A DNA stretch of 64,000 nt from positions 21,388,126 through 21,452,125 of the forward strand of contig OY821747.1 of NCBI GenBank assembly GCA_963682055.1, read 5' to 3'. How positions within the stretch are numbered: the stretch's first letter is position 1; every line of letters begins with the position of its first letter. A program made the position numbers and the translations under genes. The DNA comes from Primula veris (taxonomy: Eukaryota > Streptophyta > Magnoliopsida > Ericales > Primulaceae). The notes below the pieces were generated by a model. The model was not told where the DNA came from, did not search any database, and saw only the letters and a program-made list of their open reading frames with translations. This document shows positions 34,341 to 47,990 of this stretch, one piece after another.

Positions 34341-36024
34341 CTGAAATGACAACCCAAAACGTATGAGATACGTGTACAATAAATTCTATAAACAAAACAC
34401 CAAAACTGAAATTTGGGCTTGTAAAAGAATTTTAAGCGACAGAAAGAAAATTAAAATGGTTTTCTTTTAAATACCAGTACGGTTGGTATCAAAAGGATTA
34501 AGAAATGGTTCTTCTTGAATACCAATACGGTTGGTATCAAAAAGATCCTTAAAACAAAAACCAAAACTGTTTGAAATTTTTCTTTGCAAATCAAATTCTA
34601 ATATGATTTAGAATTGAAAGCAAAAAAGTATTATTCCTTATTATTTAAATAAAATATATTGTACTAATTAGTACACGAAAGAACAACAGAAGTATCGGTT
34701 AAGATTGTTGGTTTCTGTATACGAAATAACAATTAATAAATAACAAATGACTAAAAGGAATAAACAAACAAACAATGTAATCTTTATTAATCTAGAATTG
34801 AAACTGAAATTACATATTACAAACTGTACTGACTGAATAGTAATTAAAACAAACGTTAGTCAGATTATTATTAATTAATAATCTGACGGACTGAATTGTA
34901 TTAAATAGAAACTGCTGGACTGGAAAGTATAAACTTAACAACCGGACTGTTCTGATTAAAAAATAAATTACAGGACTGAAATGAAACTATTCTAATTACA
35001 GAAATTAATTACAGAATTGCAATTACAGCTAAGTACAGCAAAAATTAAACTACTACAGCTAATGACAGAAAATTAAAATACTGAAATGAAATTGCATAAT
35101 TTAAATTACTGAAATGAAAATGTAAAGAAAAGACAACAAAGAAAATAGATGAGACGGCTGTTAAACATTCTGCATTTAACCGATATTCGCCCAACCACCT
35201 TAAAATTTCTGGTTGCGTTGGTGATTTGATCTCAAGGTACAACGTCTCGGATGACTCGCCAGAAACTGACGACGAGTCAAGGTGGAGGTGTTGGTGGGTG
35301 GTTCTCTCTCTTTCTAAGATGCTATGAGGAAAAATATACAGTATTTGAGAATGTAAAAAAAATATGTATTTAGAGAGTGGGAGAGCTGCCAACTTATAGG
35401 CTGAGCTGAAATCTCAGCCATAATGGTCTCTTAATTCAGCAATCGAAGCTGAATTAATTGTGCAAATATTCTCATTTAATTGCATCAGTTACAAGATTGC
35501 TGAAATTTTGAGGACTGTTTTGTGATTATCCAAAACTATTAGACTTTATTAAAACCGGAACCGTGGTCGCAGTCCGTGCTCCGTGTTCAGTGCCCGTGTT
35601 CCGTGCCCGTGCCCGAGCCCGAACATGCGTACGCGTGTGTGGTGCTCTTGTCTACATACACAGTTATGATGTTACACACTATTAGCACTTTCAAGTGGTG
35701 AATATAAATATAAATTTTTCAAAATACTTTTTCCCTCTTTAATTTGAGATAAACATTTGGGTGGCTTTCCCACCCCTTTACTTTTCTCACTCTTTTTCCA
35801 AATTTCATATTTCGTATTTCCATGGTCCAAATTCGCAGTCAATTTTCATTTACACTCATTCACCGAATAGGTAATGCGATATACCGTTTCGAAGCTCGTC
35901 ACACGAGCTACTCAACTCATTTGAATACGGAGTTTAAACTTTAGATTTTTCACATGTAATTTGACCAAATTTTTGGACTTGTGAACAATTCGAAAAATCT
36001 CATGAAAACATGTTTTTCCCAACA

Positions 36025-38866
36025 TATTGTTAGTTGGCAGGATGCAGATCCATACATATTTATCTCCAGCATTTTACCATGTCCATGCCTTCAAATACGA
36101 TTTGAACTTTATATGTTTTCAGGCTTCAGAGGAAAAGTAATATTGATAAATAAGAGACGCCTATGAAGTTATTACTTTATTATGGCCCTGCAAACAGGTC
36201 TGATTGTTGGCTTTTAGGTTCGATAAGTTGGGAATTTTAATGTATTAACATGTTATATCTTAATGTGTTGACTTTTGGATATCAGTAGCTAAACACACCT
36301 AATACATGTTATACATTAGGATAGACCTGCCCTAACTTCTCCCTATCGGCCGAGTACACAAACTCTCCTACTATTCAGCTTTGCATGATTTTGTAAAATA
36401 TAAGGGTTACGATTCTGAAAGGTATATTTAATATAATATAAAAAAACATATAAATAAGAAAATGAACATATAAATATATAGAGCGGGTTAATTATTTTTT
36501 ATCTTAATTATATAAAAAACAAATTATATTTTGAAAAATTTAGAAACTATCTTTCCAGCATAATAAAACTCATATAAAAATATAAAACTCTAGTTACAAT
36601 ATACTAAATTTAAATAATAAAAAAAAAAACTATGTGTCTGGCATAATAAAACCCAAATAAATATGTAAAACCCCAGTTGAAACTATTGTAAATTTAAATA
36701 AAAAAAAACTATCTATATAGCATAATAAAACCCAAATAAATATGTCGAACTCTTATTGAAACTATCCTAAATTTGAAAATCAATTTAAATAAAAAATTAT
36801 TGATTATAAAAATTTTGTTAAATAAACCAAGGCTATTTATGAACTATTGGTTTATTTTTAAATATATAAAGGGAGGATGCCTTGAAACGGCTAAAGAGGT
36901 AATTATATATTTTTCAAAGCCCTGATTGAATTATATATTTATGAGTTTTCTTTTAAATATTGCGTATTCTTTTTATTTTATTTCTTTTTTATTTTATTTC
37001 CTTTCTTTCTTTTGTTAAATCTTTTTCCACCCTTAGATAGGGGCGGACCCAGGGTGGTGGTGGTGGTGGGTGGGGTACCCCGGCGGTAATTTTTATTTTA
37101 TTTTATATGTTTAATTTAAATTTTTTTAAAATATATAAATTGATGGTCTTCACTAATTAAATAAAAGAGTTTTTTTGTGTAGTGGTAAATTTGGTTTTAA
37201 GTTAGTAGAACCTTAGGAGTTCAAATCATGTCAGCTGCTTTTTTAAAAAAGTTTATGTTTTTTACCTTAAAATTATTAAATTTCGTAAATGACCATTGTA
37301 TTTTCTCAAACAAGATTGCCCAATACCGTTTGTTTTAACTTCAGATTTATTTTATGTTATGTTAAAAATAGAAAAGAAATATTTTTTTATTACACCCTAT
37401 TTATTTTATTTCTATTTGACATATTTTTTACAGCACGGCCAAAAAAAAAAAAACATCGTGGTTCGGATGTTTTTTCTCTTACGTTTGCTTGGCTTCATAG
37501 ATTAACCATATTTCTTCAATTTAACTTCTGAAATACCATCATTCTCGTAAATATTTTTCTCACGAGAAAACTGATTTAATTACTTGTTAATTATGTACCA
37601 TCAATACAACAAAACTGAATATCCTATATAAGATTCGCATGAAATAGATATACATGGATACCGGAAGTTGATAAGTTATGGTTTTCTTAATAGAATATCT
37701 CAGAATTTTTTATCTTAATTTCAACTATAACTTGACAAATTACAATTAGGGGTGTTGGTTGATTCTTGATAGCTTGTAGTAGAAGTTTTGTTAAAACCCA
37801 ACTTAAGCAAGAAAGTTTTGAGCCAATCTCAGACTTAGATCCTTGGCGGTTTATGGGTGTGCAATGGGGATTAAATGGGTCACCTTCGTGGAAACATTCC
37901 CCCCTAGTAATTTTCAATTTTACTTTGCCTTAAATTTGCAAAAGCAACTATGAAAAAAGGTTGAATTTCAGGCCAGTATTATTTTAATACTATATTAAGT
38001 AAATGAACCCTCTTTTGAGCTATTTAAGTTTTATGGACCAATAGGTTACTCAAACCTCCATAAATTCGATTTTTGGTTTACGGATATCACTTTTAATTGT
38101 TTATACGAACACGTTAAACACATGTTTTCTCTCTGTAAAAAACGAAAAAAATAGTATCAATTTGTATGTACATTAACCAGCCTTTTTAAAACACGTAAAA
38201 ACCCTAACTGTGTTATTTTTTTATGGAATGGATTGGAGTATTTGATTTTAATTGTAAGTGTTTATTGAAAATAAAAAATAAACTATTAAGTATCCTATCA
38301 TATTACTAGTTTTTAACAATTTAATACATTGTATTTGACTGCAAAGAACACATGTCTAGTTTAGCATTATAGATTGAATTACCAAATTAATAATAGTTGG
38401 TAATTCATGATAGTAGTTTGGTCAGGTGCATTTTAATTTGGATACCAAATTAGTAAAATGTGGTATAAAACCATCTTTTTAAGTTAGAATATTGAGCGGC
38501 TGCCGAGATTTAAAATCAAGAACACAAAGGCATAACAGCCAGGTAGATCATAGTTAAAGTCATCATCGCAAATTAAATGACACAGAGAACCGAAGAAGAG
38601 CGCAACCAAAAGATGGCGAAGAAAGAATTTGAGGCACGCATTCATATCTTGTCGTACTTTTATTGTGGCATGCAAATTGTAATCGTCTAAAACGATACAG
38701 TGTTTCCTTTTCAAACATATGCGAAAGAGGGAGAAAAACGTGCTCCTGGATGAACGAACCGTAAATCACAAAAAGTACATTCGTCATCAACTTTCAAAGA
38801 AAACAAATACGTCCATACTTGCTTCGGTTGTAGATTACAATCTCTTTACGAGTTGGAAAAAACATA
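36025..38866. other. Intergenic with TE remnants
   Basis: No gene recognised. 36557-36790 is an imperfect tandem repeat of about 80 bp. At 37036, GGGGCGGACCCAGGG is a plant TE-type terminus without a recognised partner. 38480-38720 loosely resembles 23690-23780, suggesting another low-copy repeat. Confidence 0.5.
36557..36790. repeat. About 80-bp tandem repeat, three units
   Basis: Units starting GCATAATAAAACYCAWATAA begin at about 36558, 36640 and 36720, differing by A-run length and point changes. Confidence 0.75.
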
Positions 38867-39629
38867 TACAGTAGAACCTCTCTACAGAAATAAACTCGGT
38901 ATTGAAAGAAAATATTATTATAAGTAGGTTATTACTAAATAGAGGTTGATATATAAAAAAATAATTAAATAAATATTCCGTATAATAAAAAGTATATGTG
39001 TACCTAATTTGACTAATTAGCACAAATATTCAAGAGACAAATATATATATATCTATCCAACAAGTCAAACACATAAATCCAAAAGAGTTGAAAAGTCGCG
39101 AAACTAGCATATTCATGAATTTAAGAAAATTTAACTAAATACATATGTATTTAGAAAATTAAGTACATATATTTATAAATGTGGAAAGTCATCTAAAACT
39201 TTTTTTACATGTATAAATACTACTAGCTATAATATATAATAGATTTTCATTCACTTTTTCTAGCTAAAGTAAGTTTATACAATTGCATCCAAAGTTGAAC
39301 GTACTCAAATTACTAAAAAAATTCAAGTCGAGTTATGCAAAACGAAGGAGGAAAAACCCTTAAGTTATAGCATAAATAAATATTTTAAATCGTATTAAAT
39401 TTAATATAACGACATATATATAATTTTACACATTATGTAATTTATTCCTATATGAATGCAAATTTGTTAAGACGAGACCATAAAAAATTATAAACCATAA
39501 AAAATCATGAAATATTACAATATGTAGGTTATTTTTATTTTGAACTGGTATGAGTAAGGACCGAGCATTTTTATTCCTATAGATAGTTTATTCTTATGTA
39601 GAGTATTAATATGAAGAGGTTCTCATGTA
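38867..39629 (+). mobile_element. TIR element, inverted partner of 15691-16300
   Basis: The left end TACAGTAGAACCTCTC and right end GAGGTTCTCATGTA are imperfect inverted repeats. The 763-bp body is noncoding and matches the reverse complement of 15691-16300 over most of its length. Confidence 0.6.
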
Positions 39630-40326
39630 ACACTTTTTAATATATTTATCTTTTACCACACCCATATATAATAAAAAAAAAGCAGCATCTGCCGCAATCT
39701 GAACTAGAGATTAAAGCGCATCAAGTTCCAACAGACAAATCTCTTTTATCACCACCATTGCACTTCTACTGCTAATGAAATCCAACCCCAAACTTCAGGC
39801 TTCAAATCTAAAGACACTATCTGACCATCACCCTCGCATAACTTATATTAACGACCTGTCAAAGTAGGTATTTTGGTCTTTAAACACTACTTAATGCAGA
39901 TTCATATTGCATGAAATAATCCTCTTGCACAACAATATATACTTGGCGGTAGAAGAACCACGACAATATCAATGCTCTTTATAAGCGGTAACCGCAGGAA
40001 TGGCACAAGGCTCACACGTGCAATTCAACAATGGAGAAATTAAAAGTGTCAACCTAAACAATATACACGTAACATGATGTATGTAAAGCTTAATCACAAC
40101 CTATGAAGTCCTTTCGATCTACATTATCCAGTAAAAACATATCAAGATTAACATTGTAAGTACAAAAGAACAAACCAATAAATAAATAAATTACATTTCC
40201 CTTGTTTTTACACCAAGCAACACCCTTTACAAGAAATTCTTTTCGTCTCCCTCAAACTTTTAGCAATCTGATTGTATAGCTTTTGACCCATCAGAAAAAC
40301 TGAGATTGTACCACCCTGCGAATCGC
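39630..40326 (-). other. Downstream region and 3' UTR of the RGLG gene
   Basis: No other gene seen. The RGLG stop codon is at 40327-40329. The transcript end is not fixed but probably lies between 40080 and 40250. Confidence 0.5.
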
Positions 40327-43300
40327 TTAGTAAAGCTTTATTCTGGTCTTAATAGGGCTCCGACAAATTGGACATAGATCAAGACTAGGCCCACACTCGC
40401 AACATGTCTACATGAAAGTAGAAGAAAACGGGTATTATATTACAATTGCTTTTCTAACAAAAATTTCTTCTAATGCATAAAGCATAAAGTGAATATTAGA
40501 ATCTTGGAATCGGATTTACCTGGTGACCGCAGCCGAAAGCCATGTTCTTTGGGTTAGTCAAACAGATGGGACAAAGCTGTATATTACAAAAAAGAAGTGT
40601 ATTGGAATTTAACAAACAGCAGTAAAGATACCTAATGAATCTTGCGTCAAACGATAGATAAAGAAATAGAAAAGGGTCATTCAAAGTATTTAAGAATGGA
40701 ATTATTGAATAACCAAGTACCACACAAGCCTTGCTATTTAATTACCTGGTCTTCAAGAAAAGTACTGGGAGGAACAGGTGGTGCAGTGGCAACAGGGGTG
40801 TTGTGACCGTAATATGAAGAGGGATTTTGTTGAAAATTAGTTTCAAGTGAAGCTTTCGAGCTGCTAAAGGAAGGCCCAGCCTGTACAGGTGGCGGTAGAG
40901 CAACCCTCTCGGGAGCATTCCCTTTTCGGCCACTGTGATCAAAGAAAAAAAAGAGTGAGATGGTGATAATAAGTAGGTAAGATGAAGGCAAAAAAAAACT
41001 TAAAAGATGAGAAATGCTATTAGCACAGATCTCTGACAGTTATAAATAGTACACATTTTACACCGGATATCAACAAATCTCATACACCATTCTTTACAGT
41101 AATTAACTCAATACTTTATATAAGGAACTTACCATTAAGTCACAAATAAAAAGTTGTTAGTAGTGTTGTAAAAAATGCAATTAATTGGTGATTAACCGGT
41201 AATCGGCAATTAATCGGAAAATTGTTAAATCGGGGCCTACTGATTAATCGCTGATTACCGTTTTTTACAACCATGGTATTAAATACTCTACTTTTGATGG
41301 GCATGGATTTTCATTTGGCATGCTATGCAATAAACCGATTTCACTATTGGCATGCATCGCAATAAACTATTTTTCGATTAACATGATCAATAAAGTGCTT
41401 TTGCTTTTGATGTGCATTTACTTCACTTTGGATATGAATTATCTGAGTATCAGGCAGTAGAAGTAGAGCAAAATGGAGCATGCACATAACATCACTCTAA
41501 AAGATTAGAGGAACTGATCATTTACCCCAATATGCTAAGTTCTATGGTCGCCTTATATTGAGAAGGAATTTCCATCAGAGCTGAGAGCGCAAACTCGGTG
41601 TCTTTTCGCATCTGGGGCACATTCTTCGACATAATCTCTGTGAAATTTACAAACTGCAAAAGAATATAACATATTTAGTCTCATCACTCAAAAAGCATCT
41701 CCCAAATAATATAGTATTCAATAAATGGGCGAATAAGCAACTAAATACTACTGGTTATTATGATAAAAGAAGAAGGAAATACTCACTTGGAAGTTGTCGA
41801 AGGCCCTCGAAGGAATATTGTCATCAAATTCTTGCATCATGTCCCAAGGTCCATCTCCTACTCCAACTAATATAATAGAAAGAGGGAATTTGCTGGTGGA
41901 AAAGAAGTATTAATTAAATTGAGAGCAGAATAAAATTTACAGGAACGGAAAATAAAAAAAAAATTATTGGCCGCTTACCTAGCTTGTACAATTGCATCAA
42001 CAGTTTTTTGCTCCTGTGAACTTAGTCTACCACGTTCGGTATCAACGCTTCTAGTAACCTACAACAGCAAGAAAACAGTTAATTTCACTTACAATACAAA
42101 ACAGTCTATTTACATAAATAAAGCAAGGCAGGTATATTTACGCTAAAAAAAGGCACATTAAACTACAAGTTTCATTCAACTATGATCGAAGTACCTGACC
42201 ATCAGCAATTATTAATAGAACATGGTACTGGCCACCACTCTGCTCAACAATTGTCATGGCCTTTTCAATAACTGGGGCGAATGATGTAGGACCTAGATAA
42301 AAGAACAAATAACCATCATATGTAAGAACGAAATTATTGATTCTAGAGAAATTTTAAAAAACAGGTTAAGTAAGACAATCACAAAAGATTTCATACCTGC
42401 TAAACGTAAATGAGGAACAATTTCTCTGTAGCGAGACAATACTTCCTCAAAGCCATTACAAAACCTCTCCTCTGGGAAGAAACTAAAAACATCTTGATCA
42501 TGAGTTGTTGCTGTCAAAATAATATAAACAATTAAAATAAGTAGCAAAGTAAAATGTGAAATCAAAGAGAGATCACTTAAATGTCAAGGTAAGTACCATC
42601 TCCAAATCCATAACAAGGGATTAAGTTATCCTCATCAAAAGCAGCCAACGTTTTTCCGATAATAGATATTGCTTGTTCATAGGGATTCAAACTCTGTCCA
42701 ATATGATGCAAGCTTTTATGGTTATAAGAGCGTGAACCTGTAAATATAGTGATTCAAGTTGAAGCATATTTCTATGTGAAAATAGTTTCAGTAAATCAAT
42801 TAAACTCTATTTATATAGCACATATATACCTGTCCATTCGTTGCTCTTGGTAAAGTCAATACCGACAATAAGATTTGAAGACTCAAGGCCAGCACGAGAA
42901 AGAGCCTCAGTCACCTGAGAAGGAATAAATTATCTTAACATACAGCCCTTTTTTTCTAGAAAATAAGTGTGTATAAGTATTACTATACCTCTTATTAACA
43001 AACAAACAAAATTACCATACATGAATATAATAGGTATTCGACCAAAGGCCTCAAAGTAAGTAAGGCGACAAAGTTCTAACGCAAGACAAGAACTTTACTT
43101 GTTAAGAAACAAGTATAAGAGAAGCAAAATATGTAAGAAATTTAAAAATAAAATAAAAAGGGAAGTAAACTAACAAAAGTATGATCCCAATTTCTTAAAG
43201 CCAGACAACAGTGACAAATAACTGCAACAAATGTTGTATATCTTAGCAAAATCCGAAATTCAATCCAACATAGTTGTTGTAGACAATTACAACTTGACAA

Positions 43301-44663
43301 ATATTTTGGCTTAAGGCAGAGGCGGAATAAGAGATTGCCATTTCCGGTCATGTAGTTACATAAATCAACTCAAAAAATTGATGGTCTTGATACCCAAAAA
43401 GCTTACACCAAAGCACATTACTAATCTTGTATGAAAGTCATGCAGATAAGTGCATAAACTCATTTTCACAACTAGAAAAATAGCAACCTAAAAAATCATC
43501 GTATAAATTTTCAGAATGTTATACTAAGATCACTAATTTTCACGTCTGACACTTTTTCTGATGCAACTACAGGGCAGACAGTATTCATAATCAATGAATT
43601 CTATTAGAATTTCTTTACTACAATGATGTTTGTAAGAATTGACAACGTCATCTTCATCTAAGTTGACTTAATTAAGTCATTGGTGTTCTAAATGAAATTT
43701 GGAAGATTTAACATATATTGACAACTGATAAATGCTAAACCAACTCAATATCAAAGTCTTTTATTCTGACTTGGCAAAATATGTGAACCAATATCGTATT
43801 CCCTGCTAATGTCAAAAACAAAGATACATGATTGGTCCACATCAGTTTAAGACAAACATTTGGTCATATGGAAATTTAGTATGTTAACCTATATATATCA
43901 TACTATTAATATAAGGGAACCCAAGAGAATTGAGGCTGCCAAATTTTGCCCATTTTAAAAAAAAAATACCCCTATTCTAATTTACAAATTACTCAAATAA
44001 CTTAATGCAATTCAAATACATAAATCATACTATTAATATAAGGGCACCCACGAGAATTAAGGCTGCCAAATTTTGCCCATTTTAAAAAAAAATGCCCCTA
44101 TTCTAATTTACTAATTACTCAAATAGCTTAATGCAATTCAAATACATAAATAAATATGCTTTTTATCACACATACTAATTCATCTCCCAAAAAGTCATCA
44201 TACATGTATTTTTAGACTCCTATAACAATAAAACATTATATATATACGATTTTTAATTTACTATATTCATTTCATCATTTTTGCAATTTTGCAATTTTTT
44301 TTAAAATATTAACTTTATTTGTCCAGGATCATATTTATAGAACGATTACTAGTATATATATACCTGTTCCAAGGAACTGTAGTTATCAGCGATTCTCGAG
44401 TATCTCCTATCAAACTTTTTATTTGGTTGATTTGGCCGAACACCGTAATTCTGAGGAGCTTGTTGGTACGGTGAATGGGTCGGTGGTGGGTAAGGTGCTT
44501 GGGTCGGTTGTGCAGGTGCATACGCAGGATAAGCCATCTGTGGCTCGTCGTAGTTTTGATAATTTTCTCTAGTTTGTGTATACGACGGTTGATTATAGTC
44601 ATTTTGCCCCCAATTAGACGAATTCGAGTTCCAACTCTCGTCTTTCGAAGTTGATCCCCCCAT
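40327..44663 (-). CDS. RGLG: RGLG-type RING E3 ubiquitin ligase (copine/vWA + RING)
   Basis: Coding exons, right to left: 44663-44364, 42914-42830, 42737-42597, 42510-42397, 42292-42195, 42058-41979, 41892-41787, 41653-41526, 40932-40746, 40576-40520, 40407-40327. All have GT-AG borders and all joins keep frame, giving 458 residues, normal for RGLG1/2. The start MGGSTSK is a plant N-myristoylation signal, implying plasma-membrane anchoring. Residues 8-80 are Q/P/Y-rich. The copine-like vWA domain (about 85-350) has the MIDAS-type [10 protein letters not shown] near 120, then [10 protein letters not shown] and [11 protein letters not shown]. The C-terminal RING has C415, C418, C429, H431, C434, C437, C444, C447, all intact. 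RGLG proteins ubiquitinate regulators of hormone and stress signalling in Arabidopsis; which substrate applies here is not known. First intron 1.45 kb. Family assignment is firm; which paralogue is not decided. Confidence 0.95.
43897..44149. repeat. 127-bp tandem duplication in RGLG intron 1
   Basis: Two units of 127 bp begin ATCATACTATTAATATAAGG at 43897 and 44024, differing at only a few bases. Wording such as AGGCTGCCAAATTTTGCCC recalls the Helitron-like repeats at 47.7-48.5 kb, so a TE origin is likely. Confidence 0.8.
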
Positions 44664-45310
44664 TAATATACACCACAATACGCAAACTCGAATTCTCTTT
44701 AACAAAAACACACTACAATGATCACACACAAAAAGGACAACCCTTTTTCACAATATACCGTCTAGACAAAACCCGAATACCGATTACCAAATTACAAAAC
44801 CTGTCAGGTAAAAAACACGAACACTCGCTATAAAAATCGAATCTTGAACAACAAAACTTCAATAATCAGAAAATTCCCTTTTCACAAAATAATAAAATCC
44901 TGATTCTGATTCTTGGGTAAGATCTAAAAACTGAATCTTGAGTAATAAAAACGCCACCGACTAATTTTCAATCTTATCAACTAAGTTTCTACCAGAAAAT
45001 AAGACTACCCTTTATTATAGATATATACATACATACACACACACACATATGTATATATATATATACTCACAAGAAACGTGTAAAATGTGATATCATGTAA
45101 ATTAGCAATATTAGTCAACTACGTTTGCTTCTATATGTTTCTTATAAAGCAATTAAAATCCAAATTGAAAATGACTTAAAAACTGTTTCTCTTACATATA
45201 CATAACCATATAAATATAGATAGATATAAAAGAATTTAAATGAATTTACCAGAGAAATAAAGAAGCTTCGTCTCTTTCACCACCTGAGCTTTTTGGTTGC
45301 AGAAATTGAC
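44664..45310 (-). promoter_or_regulatory. 5' UTR and probable promoter region of RGLG
   Basis: Upstream of the ATG at 44663. On the minus strand, a C/T-rich leader with CTTCTTTATTTCTCTG before GTAAATTC at about 45248 could be a 5' UTR exon ending at a donor. No sure TATA box or start site was fixed. (TA)/(CA) simple sequence lies at 45020-45065. Confidence 0.4.
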
Positions 45311-45387
45311 CAAACTTTTGACCTTTTTGTTTATTTATTTAGTTAAATACTGGTAGTAATTGAGAAGGGGCTGAGTCATATTAACTG

Positions 45388-45998
45388 TAAAATTATCGAA
45401 TTGTGTCGGTATTGAAAATTTCAGAGGGCATGGCTTGGCTCGGCATTTTCCCTAATATTATAAATTTACTACTTTTAACTAAAAAAAAAAAATTGTAAAT
45501 TTGTGTAATTAATTAAAAAAAATATTTACACACTAACCATTTTAAAAAATAATTAATTTGTTTAAAATGAAATTTGCCTACTTAACTCAAAAAAATATTT
45601 ACGCATCGTAATCGGGACTTACGGTTTGATAAAATGTCAATATTCGAATAACATGATAAAAGGTCGTTTCGAATAATAATATTTAAAAAAATGGTTAAGT
45701 TGTTTAAAATGTTAGACGATTTAATAACGAACATAACAGTTGAAACATAACTAAATTTGGAGTGAGTCCGAACGAATAAGTTATAATTACACAATATACG
45801 ATATTGAAAAAAAATATGAATAAGTCAAACCGTAAGTCACGATTACGGTTCGTAAATGCTTTTTTGAGTTAATTAGTCAAATTTACATTACTCAGACCTC
45901 TGAAAAATTTTCGATGGCTTGGCCGATCGATCGGCCAAGCCCTCTGGAAAATTTTCAGATTTTCAACGCATGGGCAATTTGATAATTTACAGTCAAAA
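45388..45998. mobile_element. Foldback element with a 26-bp perfect palindrome
   Basis: 45388-45440 (ACTGTAAAATTATCGAATTG, then GAAAATTTCAGAGGGCAT and GGCTTGG) pairs with the complement of 45935-45998. Inside, 45580-45640 pairs with 45825-45880 (CTTAACTCAAAAAAATATTTACG and its complement). At 45916-45941 a perfect 26-bp palindrome of GGCTTGGCCGATC and its complement occurs. Nested inverted repeats suggest one foldback element inside another. Confidence 0.55.
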
Positions 45999-46310
45999 CA
46001 GTAAATCTGACTTACCGTTCGTGAGTCAGATTTACGGTTCATAAAAGAAAATTACGATGTAAGCATGAAAACGAATAAATTGTAGTGAAAAAATTCAAAC
46101 TCAATTAAAAAAAAAAAGAGAATATTTGGGATATCTCAAAGATGAAATAAAATAGTGGGTGAAAATTGATTAATTATTAATTGATTATACTTTAAATATT
46201 TTGTTTCATGTCACGCCAGTGAATATACTTTAAAGTAGTACTATTATATTTGTGGAGAATTACATTAATGGTTGTTTAGTTTTGGTCTTGATTGTATTTA
46301 TTTTGTTGAT

Positions 46311-47000
46311 TCACTACTAATTTGAGAAATGAAATGCTTATCTTTCAATTGAAGGAATTATTACCGATTTGGTGATTTATATTGTATTTCGAAATATGAA
46401 AAACAAATTTTAAGAAAATATTAACATAATTTTAGTAGAACTTTTACAAAATAATTATCAAAAAGTGGTACTAAAGTATCTTTAATACGAATTAAGTGTA
46501 ACTCACATTAATAACACTGCAAACTTGTTGGAAACTTTAATAGAGTTACGGTTAGCTAGTGCACGGTATCATATAACAATCATATGCAAAATTTGGTACC
46601 GTAATAATATGAAACTTCTTAAACGATACGTGAATAGTCAAATTTACACGTGGTTTCGTATATGACTTATAATGTGTGACGGATGGAGTATTTCTTTTGT
46701 TCACTACTAAGTTTGAGAAATGAAATGCTTGTCTTTCAATCGAAGTATGCTTTATATTGTATCTTGAAATATGAAAAACAAAATTTGAGAAAATATCAAC
46801 ATATAATTACCTTTTAGTAAAACTTTTACAAAATAACATTAATAACATTTCAAACTTGTTGGAAACTTGAATGGAGTTGATGCTAGCTAGCACATCATAT
46901 CATACGACAACCATACGAAAAGTATACTACCGTAATAATATGAAATTTATTAAACGATACATGAATGGTTTTAATCTGATGTGCGCTTTCTGAAACATGT
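46311..47000. repeat. Direct duplication of about 300-350 bp
   Basis: Blocks at about 46311-46620 and 46704-46960 share TTTGAGAAATGAAATGCTT, CAAACTTGTTGGAAACTT and CCGTAATAATATGAAA in the same order. Identity is perhaps 80-85 percent by eye. GTGTGACGGATGGAGTA at about 46675 is a Stowaway-like end, suggesting that MITE insertions are involved. Confidence 0.6.
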
Positions 47001-47690
47001 ATAATTGTTTTTTTTTTTTTTTTTATATATGATGCTCATCTTTCAAAACATGTCCGGATTTTCTTTATTGGAGTATTAATTAAGACTTAATGGAGTTAGA
47101 ACTAGTCACAATTTTGAAGAAAAGGAAATATCTTCACAGGAAATTCTATAAAATAAAACCAACCTATTAGTGAATTTCTTCTAGTTTCTACCATGGGGGG
47201 TAAACTCAAACTTTGACATGTGTTATAGTCTTATAGACAAGGCCATAGCTATTTAGCTGGTGGACCTGACCCGGTCCATAGACTTGGCTACACTAGCCAA
47301 CTCGAGACCATTTTTTTAAACTCCTCAATTAGCAACTCTATTTCCACGTCCATGTTTATGTACAATATTCCCTCTCTCCCGTACGAGAATTTCCTCTATT
47401 ACAGTATTTATATACTTATAAATATCAAATATATATACTTGTTGATCTATTTTCTTTATGTCGTTCAAACAGATTGGTTGTATTGGGTTTTGCTCGTCTT
47501 TTCAAGATTCTTTATCAGACTCCGCTCGATCTTGTGATGAGCCAAAATAAACAAGTTGTATAAACTCGGCTCGTGATCATTAGGCGTGTTAAAACTATAG
47601 TGACCCGAGCCTAGCTCGTTCAGCTCTTATTGGCTCGGCTCGAAAAAATAATCATTTTCTTATATATGAAGCATATTTGTGTGTATATAT
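47001..47690. other. Intergenic, no gene seen
   Basis: A T homopolymer at about 47010-47023. A GGCTCG-rich stretch (47510-47650) resembles repeats at 56110-56290 on the far side of the Helitron-like cluster. Confidence 0.45.
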
Positions 47691-47691
47691 A

Positions 47692-47990
47692 CTAGTAATC
47701 GTGTCTCACGCGTTGCGTGTGCGGCGCGTAATGCAATAAAAATATAGAAAATATGTATAGTTATGATATAAATATGTGGATAATACAAAAAAAAACATAT
47801 TTTAATATTTAAAAGAATGTTTGGTTGTTAAAAAGTGATAAATAGTTTTATTAGTTTTTATTTTTTATATTTTTATGAGAGTATGATATTATTGTAATTA
47901 ATATAAAGGTGTAGTGGTATTTTTGGAAAAAAAATGGCTAAATTGGACTGTCTTATTTGATTTGTGTTGACTTATTATAATATAAATATA
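47692..47990 (-). mobile_element. Short Helitron-like element, copy 1
   Basis: The minus-strand 3' end is CTAG followed by T, with hairpin CACGC-AAC-GCGTG ending about 12 bases inside. This is the Helitron 3' layout (CTRR with nearby hairpin). The body of about 300 bp is noncoding. The 5' end near TAATAAGTCAACACAAATC is less certain. Confidence 0.55.

Larger units (their letters stand above)
31828..36024 (-). mobile_element. Nonautonomous deletion derivative of the same copia family (copy 2)
   Basis: LTRs of about 280 bp lie at about 31828-32105 and 35743-36024. Both end AACATGTTTTTCCCAACA in plus reading, the complement of a TGTTGGG start. Next to the left LTR, ATCCCCCACATG is the complement of a polypurine tract, fixing the minus strand. 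The interior has the family leader, a broken gag, a protease remnant and part of the pre-integrase motif. Integrase, RT and RNase H are deleted. LTR copies differ at roughly 15 percent by eye, so it is older than the coding decay in copy 1 suggests. The inner LTR ends and a TSD could not be fixed, and no initiator-Met primer site was seen. Confidence 0.75.

Noticed and set aside
23890..36024. Endogenous viral sequence
   Set aside because: All readable domains have the Ty1/copia order gag-protease-integrase; no movement protein, coat or envelope-like region was seen.
37036..37540. Complete TIR element starting GGGGCGGACCCAGGG
   Set aside because: Only one terminus was recognised and no target duplication, so it is noted only as a remnant.
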